Source: Pyrrhosoma nymphula (lineage: Eukaryota; Arthropoda; Insecta; Odonata; Coenagrionidae). Taken from it: DNA of 64,000 nucleotides. Under the pieces are notes generated by a model that made no database searches, was not told the origin of the DNA, and saw only the letters and a list, made by a program, of their open reading frames with translations. This document shows, piece by piece, positions 37,101-49,100 of this stretch. Position 1 is the first letter of the stretch; every line of letters begins with the position of its first letter. The position numbers and the translations under genes are program-made. Location: assembly GCA_963573305.1 (NCBI GenBank), contig OY754327.1, forward strand, positions 59,636,244 through 59,700,243, written 5' to 3'.

Positions 37101-40100
37101 TATGATGTAAAACTTCCGTTTTACATGACAAAAAACTTTCTAAATAAGTAAATAATTTTTAAATTAGTTATTTTCATTTTTTTCGTCATTTACTTCATGA
37201 GCATTCAGTTACATTTTTCTTCAACATTTTAGCGGTCGTTATAAAAATTGCAATTTCAATTTTGCGCTAATTTTCACTGCTACGATGAGTTCCACAGTAA
37301 TTGGAATACAATATTTCTCTAGCAACAGAACATGAATCTTTCCTTGCCTTATTTTTTACTATAGATATATATTTTTTACCATATATGTTTGTTACTATAT
37401 ATATTTGTTACAATATATATTTGTTACAATATATATTTGTTACTATATATATATTATGTAATTCTATATTATTCGTCCGCAAATTTTTCTTCCGGTAATT
37501 TTTATATATGCAGGAAATGTCTATTGTACCGTTCTCTTTAGATAAAATGGCGTGAGCGTAAATGTTTAGATATGTAGCGAATGTTATTTCATCAGCCCCT
37601 TTCATTTTTCTACTTTGAATACTGGCGGAAGTGGTGAAACATATTTATGGAAACAGCTTTACGATGAAGACGTCTGAAGGTCGTACATTCTCAATAGAAA
37701 TCAACACAAGTGCCCTGTGTATGTGCTACCCTAACCCACATGAGTACGAGAAAATAGGAAAGATCAATAGAGATCAATCCCAAACATGTGTAATGCCTTC
37801 TATTGTCATGCTTGACACTTTCCTGAGGTCAGAAAACACCCGCTCGAGAGCCGATGGCCCGCTAAGGAACCTGGCGCTCGGTATCATGTCATGCTAATAT
37901 GCCACCCTTTGCTCCCCGGGCTACTTTCCCACCAGCCAACCCTTTACTAATGGGCTTTTCTCGATATAAATTTACCGTTAGTTGGAAAATTCATGCTGTT
38001 GCAGTACGAGGAAGGAGCACACGTGTGTTTATTTTCCAGGAAATGGTAGGAACGGAAAAGAAAAATTTTATAATGAGCATGGGATGGGCTTTTCACACTT
38101 AGGGGCGAGATCCTTTGCATATTGTGATTGTTTCCACGAGTACTTTGTCGGAAGGACGATAGTGACAGTCTTTCGTTGAGTTTCAGAGAATACGCATCCT
38201 TGATTTTCAGAGCGCATGCACTTTTTCGCTGAAATTCCACCGATACTAACTTTCCATTTTTAGTTCTAACATTTTCGTTCTAATACGAGCGGTGTAGTAG
38301 GAGTGAACTCTACGGAAAATTATTTGTTTTCGCACGGTAACATTTAGTAATCAGAAATGGATTCCGGAGAGGAATCAGTGTTGACCAGCAGTGATTCGGA
38401 GGTTATCGACATTGAAGTTCCTGGCTCCTAGTCGACTCTCTCCGGAGAAACAAGCTCCGAATCAGAAGGCGCAGCGGAACATCCGCAGCGGAAGCGGAGT
38501 GGGAGGAAATGCTTACAACGAATCCTCCTTCGGCACCACCTAGGTTTCTTTTTGAAGGTAATTCTTTGATGAACTTCGACCTGGTTCCCGAATGATTTTC
38601 CATAAAAAACTTTTTTCAACGATGAAAATGTTGACTTTATAACTTGGGAAACTAACTTGGGAAGCGAGCTGTGACAAGCTCAGAAATTCGTGTTTTTTGC
38701 CCTTGTAATGATACAGAGCAGAGTGCGGAAGCCAGATACTGAGTTTTATTGGTCAACGAGACCAATACTCTCCTCTCTTTTTTTTGGACACACAATGTCT
38801 TACCGATGATTCGTAAAAATAAGGCAATATTTACATTTTGCCTATAATAACGATTTTGAACCCCAAACACACCCCAACGCCAAACTAAATAAAATATGGC
38901 CGATTTGCCAGAGGCTGGAGGAAAATTTCAAGGCACTCCATACACCAGAGACGGATGTTACCATCGAAAAGAGCCTACGGCAGTTCATGCCTAAGCCGCC
39001 ACGGCAGTTCATGCCTATGAAAAGAGCTTCATTTGGCAAGTATTTTTTCTTTGTGAATCGAGAACTGGATACGTGTGGTCAACGACAATTTACACGGGAA
39101 AGGGGACTGTGTTGGATAAAGACTTTGCCCATTTATCCATGACCTCAAAAGTGATGATGACTCTAATGAAGCCATTATTTGGCCTATGATATTTCCTGAC
39201 GATGGATAACTTTTATACTCCAGATCTAGCCGACTTCACACTCCACTGACTCGTATGGAACACTGAGGAAAGGGATTCCAGCACACTTCAAAGATAATCA
39301 AATAAAAGAAATGAATTTTCTTGTTTTTGTCATAGAATGAATTCTGTTATAACATTTTCAGAGCGAAAGTCGTCGTCATGCGGGTTGCCTAACTTCCATG
39401 AATGTTTGTGCGATGTTTCTTGATGTACTATGGACTAAAATTAATAGTTAACATTAACGTTGTCGGCAAAGATATGCTTTTGCAATATAAACTAAATGTA
39501 TTCATCATTAGATGACTAACTAAGGTTTACGGGAAGGAAAGTTATACTGATATGCAGGTTGCCTAATTCTCTTAAGTTAATGGGCAACATTCAGAAATTA
39601 TTGAATAAATCATTAGTTATTTGGAATAAAAAAGAAAGGAAAACATTTTCAGATTTGCCTCCCTTTAATGCTTCTGAATCAGAAATAAAAAAATATGACT
39701 TTTTTTGACCGGTTTTGTAAAAAAAATCCGTCAGGGAAGTGGTTAAATCAGGATTCTACTGTATTGTGGTTTTTTCGCAAGTATTCTAGTCACCCATTGC
39801 TGACAACCAAGTTATCCACCAACAACTTCTTTGCTATCAAACGAGTTCTCTCTTCTATCATTGGTCTACTCACTCTCTTCTTGCTAGTGCACGTTAACTA
39901 TTCGTATACTATCTCGTTCACTTTCTCAGTACTCGCCTGCCTCTTCATTTTAATTCTGCAGTCCTTATTTTCCTCCCAGTCCTTTAAAATGTCCTTCCAC
40001 ACTTTCTTTTCAAGGTGTTAAATAATTTTGGTCTTTCTGCCTTTAAAAACATCTGCCAATTTCCTTACTGAAATTCCTTTTTCACTCTCTAAGATCACTT

Positions 40101-43100
40101 TCCATCTTTCTCCCAGAGACTTTGACTTTGCCTTCACTCATTTTACCCGTTTCACTGAAATAAATTGCTTAAGCACCTCCATTGACAGTTCGACACAGAG
40201 CCCAGAGGGAAACTAACTCAGGGGAAAAGGGACATGTTCTCAACAAACTTCAGGAGTGTTCAATTGCCAGGAGTGTAAAAGTTAGCATGCATTGGGTATC
40301 CTGGATTCCCCACTGCAGCTTCAATAGCCAGCCGAAAGAATGACAGAGGATTCCCAAAAGAATTGTGTAACAGATTCCCTAGCACCCACGCTAGGTTACC
40401 AAGAAGGTCTCCCTCAGTGCCTAAAGAAGCAATTAATGCAGGCCTGTGGATGAGGACCTTTCTCTCATGCTCTACACCGAAGGACTACCCTACTCGTGGG
40501 TCACCCCCAATGAGGCAGGTGGGCTCAACCCTGAAGCACAATGGGAAGTTTATGGCCTGCAAATTTTCGGTAACAAGTAAAATATTTCTCTAGCGAATTC
40601 CAAAAAAGGGCAAAGGGGCCCCTTAACCTGCTTCAAGCTGAATCCTCTGATATGTTTGTGAAAAGGAAACAGAAATACCCAACAGTACATCTTGTCACTG
40701 GTCACAGAAGTAGTGGCCACTGGCCTGAAATTGGGTGGCCGTTGGCCTCTGGAGGAGACCACTGAAGGTGGCTGTCGAGGTAGGTTCCACTGTACCAAAA
40801 ATTAACAAAAAAAGTAATTACCATTAATTTTCAATGTTGCCTGCTCATCTTTCGGAGTCCATTGAAGATTCACAATGTAAAGGTTGGGCCGCCTCTTAAC
40901 TGGTTTGTCCATGCACCAGAGCCAAGGATATTTCTTCAAAACCTGAAAATTTCAAGGATAATAAAATAAAATAATATATTTTCAATCTATCCTCTGATGC
41001 TGACCCCACATCCTTCAAGTTCACATAAAAAATAAAAATTACACCAATCGATAAAGATTTACTAAAGCTCTGGCTTCATTGCTTGATCTGGTGAAAAGTC
41101 CCACAAACAATAAGTCACATATTCATACTGTCGCACATAGCACTCCAAATAACAAAAACACAAATTTTAAGGCGCATAAATGAACCTAAAGATATATTTA
41201 CTCTGATGAATAAAAATATAATGTAATGACTCAATATTATGATATTAATAACCTACTTATAATAACTCAAGTGGCCTCCAAACTATTGGGTGGATGCAGG
41301 ATACAGATAAAGTGCATTTACCAACATTATGTCAAACCCCAAATGGGAATATCATTTTTGCAATGATGCTTAATTATTTTGCATACATACAAGCAGGGCA
41401 TAAAGACATCACTCTCCACTAGCTAATCTCTAGCCATATTAATATTTTAAAAAACAAGAAATTACTATGCAATTTCCCTTAGCAATAAAAAATGTTATTA
41501 ACCATTTTGTTTATTTAGATAAGTATTCCAAAAGTTTGGTCATATTATTCAATAACTTACAGATTCAAGAAACCACCTTCCTTTTTTATTTAATTAAGTT
41601 TCCATGAAATAAATAATCGATAGCATAACATTAAAAGAGAGTAATTTCAATTCAATTTTTAATTTAATTGACAGCTAATTATATACACAATATCAGACAT
41701 TCGAAGCAACTCTTTATGATACAAAATTAATTCTAATAGCCTTATTCAATCAACAAGCAAACAAAACTTGACCAATGCACCAAAAGGAAATAACACTGAT
41801 TTTGTGCTTTTGTAACTGAATAATTTTGTGCTTATTGGAAATGCGACCACTAAATGATTTTCCTCACCTTGCATGTTTTATTCTTCTAATGGTTCACATT
41901 TCAGTCATTATCACAATGTACATTTTGATAGTGAGTGAATATGTTGAAACCAGCAGAGGGAGAAAATAACATGAGGAATACAGTAAAACCTTGTTTTAAC
42001 ATACAAAGAAACCTCTCTACAGTGGACTCTCGTTAGGACGTTCCTTAATAGCACGTTTTCCTCATTTGGACGTTCATTTCCTCAGGTCCGCGTCACAGTG
42101 CATGTGAAAACCTATGGTTAGCATGTTTTGGTTACCTCTTTAGCACGTTTGGATGAGGACCAAGCCAAATTTTTCTAAGGGAAATAACCGCCTTGTAGGT
42201 TAATCAGACGATGGATAAATCTCAAGCTATTCAACGGTTGGTAGGGTCACCACAAGCAGCACATTTTAGAGCCCGAATAACATTTTTAATGCCGATGAGA
42301 CGGGTTTATTTTTAAATTTTCTTCCTGATAAAACACTGGCATTTAGAGGCATAGGTGCCATGGAGGTAAAATGGGTAAGGAGAGGCTGACTGTCATATGT
42401 TGCAATGAAATTGGAACAGAAAAACTGATTCCATAAGTGATCGGGAAATATAAACGTCCCAGATGCTTCAAGCATGTTCAAACATTACCTATGACGTATG
42501 ATTGCAACTCGAATGCCTGCATGAGCACCACAATTTTCGAAAAGTTCCTGCGAGCACTGGATGCAAAGATGGGTGGATAAAATCGAAAAAAAAATTTTCT
42601 TATTGATAACTGCGCAGCACATCCAAGACACTGCATTTTTAAGAAATGTTAAAGTCGTGTTTTTTCCTCCAAATTGCACAAGTCTTCTTCAGCCCCTCGA
42701 TCAAGGCGTCATGCCATGTATGAATAAGTACAGGAAACTACTTGTCAATGAGAGGTTGGCCAGCCTTCTCGAGTCAGGAAGAAAAGTAAATATTCTGAAA
42801 GCGATGCAATATGTAAAGCCGAAAGAATGACAGAGGATTCCCAAAAGAATTGTGTACAGATTCCCTAGCACCCACGCTAGGTTACCAAGTCTCCCTCAGT
42901 GCCTAAAGAAGCAATTAATGCAGGCCTGTGGATGAGGACCTTTCTCTCATGCTCTACACCGAAGGACTACCCTACTCGTGGGTCACCCCCAATGAGGCAG
43001 GTGGGCTCAACCCTGAAGCATGCCAGCGACTCCGTCGAAGCCAAGATCAAGAGAAATAACTTTCAGACCTCGGATTTCATCGCAGCACAAACAAGGACAA

Positions 43101-46100
43101 TTCCATGTCACTGAGTGACGAGGCATCACATGAGCACGCCCTTGAGGGCTGGGATCTGCTGTTCGGAGAAGGGGAGGGTATGACCTTCAACGAGTGCGTC
43201 GCCTGTGACGCTGATATCAAAGTCTGCAAGTTGGTTGTTGGAACTTGTGACTACTAAAAATGAAGCTTTATTTATGGAGATAGTTACGTAACAAATGAAT
43301 AATAACTATTCCAAACATAATATTTCATCTTCCTAAATGTGTCACACTGGGTTTGAGAGAGTTGGGTGCTGGATGGATGCCGAGGGTGCAGAGGTTGATG
43401 TTGGGTGCGTAAGGTGCTTTAGGGGGTCTGAATAAAAAGAAGTGTTTCAAGATTTTGGTTTTTGTTTCCTTCAAAATACTGTAAGCCGGATAAGGTATAG
43501 GGAAAGGTCAGGGGAAAGAGCTCGGGCGGGGCGTGATGATTTCCGTGAGGGTGTCCCGGTGGCGGGACCTTGGTCCTCCCTCTGGGCCGCTGCTGGCGTC
43601 GACGGACTCGGAGCCGTGATATCAGCGGCGTGTATTCCGAGTCGACGGGCACCTCTGCAGCAGTAAGGTAGTCGTGGGACCCCCCCCCCCCGGCTGGGTG
43701 CGAGAGTGGAATCTGATGGCTTGCTTCTGCATTCCAATGGCAGGTCCCTGGTTCTCGGTGTGGGCGACCTCCTTCAGAGGGCTCAACACCTGTGGGGGTG
43801 GCCGACATGCCTCGCAGAGCCATGTCTGAAAATCAGCATGCACCGCCTCTGCTGGCGTCTGGCCCTGCATCTCGTTCTGCGTTTGCGCGTCTCCCTCTCA
43901 TCTGTGGTCGCGGCCCCTAGGGCAGCCACGACGTGGAGTGCCAAGGAGGCATCTCTCTCCCCCGGATGGGCGCAAGAAAGGCGAAAAGGTGGAGAGGGGC
44001 AAAAGGAGTTCCTCACTCTATCATTCGCCCCCACTCTCGTTCGGGGCCGGTGGACGTGAGAGAAGGAGCTCCTTGCTCTACCAACTCTCCCATCCGTCGG
44101 GCCCCGGGCACGGGGGAGTCAAGGGGAGTTTTTCACTCCAGCTTACTCCTTGCTCCGGGAAAGGGAAAGACAATGTTTTTTGGCCGGGAGCTCAATTTGT
44201 TCATGTTTTCAAGGGGTTCTGACAATCCTTATAATGCTATAATATTTGTTCATGAAATTAAAATGTTCATCATGGTAAACACAAATATAGCATTTTTGGT
44301 GCAATTATTGTAATTTACTACAAGCAATATAAACATAAAACGCTATTAAGTGAGAAGTGGGCATTTGCGCCACGCATTCATCTGTTCTTCGACCTAATTA
44401 TTTCATTGGAAGTGCGAAGAGAAAAGTATCGCTAGGTGGCTTTGCTAGCTTTGCCGCTGAACTTTGTGAAAGCAGCATCTGTAAAGTAAACGTGCTGTTT
44501 GGTTATTAATGATGACGATGCAATTGTCGTCATCATTAATAATTGAGTACGCATCAGCATTAGGTATCGTATGTATTTTCTTGGGAGGTGGAATAGGTGG
44601 AAAATAAACTATTTTTACAATAAATGATCACCAGTTATCTACGGCATGAGCTAAAATGAGCGACAGGATAACATTCCGCTGCAAGTTATGCAACCAACTA
44701 GTACGTATTTGACTTTCCATGGAATGCCTACCCTGTTTTGCACGTTTTCCTGGTTACCACATTCAGAATCCCGGGTCCCTTCAAGAACGAGCTAACGAGA
44801 GTCCGCTGTATATGGACACCTTCAAATTACAGGCAGTAATCAGATCCCAGACTGAGTTGTATACAACTCTGCTTGGATAGACCCTCTAACATATGGACAC
44901 TCCAATTTAAGGACATGGACACTCCGACTTAAAGGATACGGACACCTTTTTGAAAGATTTTTTTACCAGATGGACATCTTTTAGGTGGGTAATTCCATTC
45001 TCTGAGGGTCGAGGGTCTTTCTAGGTAAATTTGAGGGTATTGAGGAAAGGATTATCCTTTAAGAATGGAAAATTAGATGGAAGATAAAGTATGGTGGTCA
45101 GTGATGGTGATGATAGTGAACCTTAGGCCTCAACAGAACAGTTAAGTGCAATTACATATGCTGAAGCTGTGTCAAATCGAGCAATTAAAAAAAATTGTAT
45201 TGCAAAAGGCAATAATGATGCACTAAGAACAGTCTTGAACAGAAGTTTGATTAACAGTCGAACTTTGAGAAAGTTTGTGTAAACAAAATAAGCAAACGAA
45301 AATCTATGACTTTTTAAAATATGCATGAACACATTAAAATTTGTATTAAGTCCTGGATTAAATTTTGTTATGTACCTACTATTTTAGTCGATATATGTTT
45401 CATTAATATGAAACGCCTTTTCCAAAGCCGTTAATTCCTTTCTAATATTGATAGATCACCTTAATCCATGAAACAGAATGTTATATATCAATGTGCTGGA
45501 CAACTGCTGTCCATAAGTGAGAGGTTTAACTGTAGTTGGAGGGAACAAAAATTGTCAGTAAAAAAATCAGATTGTAAAATTGAGAGTTGATAACAATGCA
45601 TTAAGATTTACTATTTTACATGTATGTATCTTTATTGTATTTTAAGTCAAGTCAGTTAACATACATTTTTTAAACAAATAATTATAAATATGTTAACTAC
45701 ATGCAGTTTTATGTAAACTCATTTCATGGTGATGAGGGACAAATGATGGCTTATCATTATGACATTTGTATGGTGTAAAATATTAGTTCTCTTGCTGTAA
45801 ACACTATTATCGAAGATGAAATGACAATCTATCGCTGCAATGGTGACTAACTTTGACGTTAATTTGAGGAGTGATTTGATTTAACTACAAAGTATCACTT
45901 GTGACAATACTTCATGGTTATCACGTCTTATGGAAGGTTTCATAGACATTTTTCTGTTCAAACTATAGTATGTATGATTTCTTTTGAATGATTGCCATAA
46001 GAGTTTGAACCAGAAAGAAGGGCCACTGTATCCTAAAATTCCCATAAAATGAGCATAGTAAAATCGTTATCCTTAGGAGGGTCATTGGTGAGAATCATTG

Positions 46101-49100
46101 TTACTGGCAAACTGGAATAGGTGTCATTACATATTGCGATATTTCTCAGAGGAAAAATCATCAGGATCCCTCGATTTCGAGCCTGATTTGGAATTCAAGT
46201 CCCGCCCTCAATTTCAAATACTGATCAAGGCGAATGATTTTTCCTTTGAAGAATATTTCACTAATGTGCACTTGTGGGTGACTCCATAATAGGTTATACC
46301 GTGACCTAATAGGTGTCATTATGCTGTGCAACCTTATCACAACCCAAGAAAAGCATGCCTTCTCCAGATCTGGAAGTGCAAATGGACTCAAAAGCAGCCT
46401 CCACCCTCCTACAAGACTAGGAATTTAAGCCATATTATCCATAAAGGTGGCAGGAAAATGCAGATTGGATACGCTTGTTTACATGAAGGAGTTGGCTGGT
46501 AGTTTTGAGTTTTGTTTGTTATTAGTTATGAATATTGAAAATGCTACATAAATACATGGATATTTTACCTTTAGGGACAGAATTATGGCTGTGTGAATAC
46601 GTAAAATCAAGAAAATGTATAAAATCAAGAGCTGACCATGAAAATTCCTGATGTTTCCCAGCTAGACCTGAGTGTCATTGCATTAAATTGGGAGTTGTGC
46701 AAATTCAAGGAGTGTAAAACAAGGTTTTACAGTTTAACAAATGGCTATCATTTCCAATTAGTTGGATTACGCAAGGTGAGCACACAGTGTGGTTCCCACG
46801 AATAATTCTGGTCTTAAAACTTCATAATAGCTATGAAAATAATTTATACTTCAATTAATCAATGGAGAACTTTTATAACATAAAGTCAATAGCTCATTGA
46901 GAGTTTAGATTAAAATGGTGGTATGTTTTCTCCATCATGATATACAACACTGAACTTGGCATATGGGTGTGCAGCTATTGAAATGCTCTCAACACAAAAA
47001 AATAAGGTTTCAAATACACCAGCCACATCAATCATCAGGTAACTTGAGTTGACCACAAGCACTAACTCAGAACACTTAATTTAAAAAATACTCCCAGCAT
47101 TGTCCAATTTGAACAGGGACAAAATATGAGTAAAAATGATCAAACAAAGACATGCTTTTATTTGCATAATTTCACAATTATCTCACACAGTATAGTAAGA
47201 TATTTCAGTTTTATATGTTGACAATGACTCGTGACTCAGCTATAGGTAACAATTCTGATGATAATGAATATGGTACATTGCCTTGCATTAAGGTGTAGCT
47301 CCTCTGCTACTCAACATTATGATGACAAAACTTCACATATTCAACTTCCAATAAGGGATCAAAACCTGACCCAGTGGTTAAAGTTTCCCTCTAAGATATC
47401 TTCTAGAATTCCTTGTAATTTCTTCAATTCAACTTTTCTGAAATACTGACTGGTTATTTTATATATGTAGCAATATTAATTGGAGGTGGGAATCACATTT
47501 CATAGAGACAGGTTAAGTAGACTGTGGTGACCACCAATTTCCTTAAACTTTCCACATTGCTAAGGGATCATTCTATGTAAATTGGTCTCAACCACATCTT
47601 ATTTTGATGAAATTTTGTATGTTGAGTTCCACATGTCAAAAACGAAATTTTTAAGTCCACTGGTGGAATACGTTTGGATAGCCGTTTGTGTGAGCCTATG
47701 TCACCACCACAGGCAAGATACACTATGAAATTTAGGCACCTTTGGTACACAATATCTCCATAGATTTTATTCCAAAACAAATGGTACTTAGCTATCTTTT
47801 ACAACACTATGTGCTCTATTTATTAAATATAATAATAATATTAGCTTTTATAACCAGAGTAGATAAGATGCATCAAAATTGGCTGCAAAAATTAGTTCTA
47901 AAAAAATCAAACTTTAGCATACTACATATAACTAACAGACCAATTTCTTGGGAATAAATGCCATGGAGATCCTTTGATGAAAATTTTTGTCGAATGGTGC
48001 ATTCAGGTAAAGAGTTATTATCAACTAACCAGGGTTGCTACAGGCCAGAAATTATGAAATTCCAGTACTTTTCCAGGTTTTCCAAACAAAAGTTTATTTT
48101 TTCAGGTTAACATATCCATTCTATTGTAAGCGGGTGTTTTAAAGAAAGTGCAAGAATAAGAGAAAAACACATTAATGCACATCATATAGTGATAACAATA
48201 TGCATTGTGTCGTAGTCCCAGTAGGGCAAACTACGCCCTACGTCGACAATATCAAATCACATGGAAGACTGATATTCAGATAACAGTTGAGCGCATCAGC
48301 AACCTAGATGGCTGTGCGACACAGATGTTCTCGGTATCACTGTGCGAATTCATAAGGGGGGTGAATTTCGATGCAAATTTAAATAAGCCATTACAGTTTG
48401 TCACCATCATTCACCAAGAAATGTTACGATATAATTTAGCTCATTTCATTGATATGATTTACTACCTTGCACCAGCTGTATCCATTAAGGAATCATATTA
48501 CTTTGTTGGTAGGTACCTCTTGCAATAAGTTACTCTTTAGCGAAAGAGTTCTCATATTTTTACAAGTTGGTAAACAAAATGATGTCTCTATCATGGCTAA
48601 TGAAAACTTTAATTTGAATTATCATAGATGTGATCCTGACTACGTAAGGAATGCTGCATTATCTCGATGGCGCTGATTGGTGGTAGCGCTAATCACCGCA
48701 ACATTTGCTCGATTTGCTCTATCACGTGAACTGCTCATATTAAATAACACGTATCATTAAATATGTAAATGTTGCTAGGACAAAAATGCAGTCTGTTAAC
48801 AAATAAGGCTTAGAATACTGAATGAATAAAAAAATGGGTGCAAAAAATCGTCAAAATGGAAATTTTAAAGGGTCGCGTGCAAATCAACGGAGAACATAGG
48901 TACAAAGAACCACGATTTACTTTCTTATTTAGCGATGTAAAGCTATGAAATTCTAGGTATTCATAGACAATACAATGGTAATGGATAGCATGGTTGGATT
49001 TGAAGTCTAAACCCCTCGGTTCGACTCAGGAAAAATTGTCAATCCAGTTATGGCTCAAAATTTCGTACTTGAGTGCATCGCAAGCATAGACACAAAGAAC

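Larger units (their letters stand above)
36664..39742 (+). mobile_element. piggyBac-type transposon (3.1 kb)
   Basis: Perfect 13-bp ends CCACTTCCCTGAC / GTCAGGGAAGTGG with TTAA on both sides (36660-36663, 39743-39746), the hallmark target of piggyBac. The left subterminal region has two copies of GACAAGCCCGCATATATTCG plus palindromic GCCCGC..GCGGGC-like motifs. A broken transposase lies in the right half. The left 1.6 kb of the interior is unrecognised. Confidence 0.93.
34865..39761 (+). mobile_element. Tigger/pogo element 1, split by a piggyBac
   Basis: Ends CAGTCGGATCCGGATTTAA and TTAAATCAGGATTCTACTG are inverted repeats (16 of 19) flanked by TA duplications (34863-34864, 39762-39763). Without the inserted piggyBac it is about 1.8 kb. 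It keeps only an N-terminal DNA-binding frame at 35955-36317 and lacks a DDE domain, so it is a deletion derivative. It lies inside Tigger 3. Confidence 0.9.
42020..44808 (+). mobile_element. Inner Tigger element 2
   Basis: Ends CAGTGGACTCTCGTTAG and CTAACGAGAGTCCGCTG (16 of 17 inverted) with TA on both sides (42018-42019, 44809-44810). Contains a broken pogo-type transposase, the 203-bp repeat B and a GC-rich insert. Removing it rejoins CTCTCTATATGGACACC in the outer element. Confidence 0.9.
41981..46732. mobile_element. Outer Tigger-like element (nest 2)
   Basis: Ends GTAAAACCTTGTTTTA (41983 on) and TAAAACAAGGTTTTAC (46715-46730) are inverted copies. TA precedes the left end; the right flank is mutated (TT). 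Interior near the inserted element reads ATGGACACCTTCAAATTAC, typical of Tigger subterminal sequence. Possible transposase debris lies at 45123-45332. Confidence 0.72.

Noticed and set aside
43419..43823. 134-codon frame in the GC-rich insert
   Set aside because: Overlapping frames on both strands, as expected from GC-rich sequence. No domain. Kept only as a composition anomaly.
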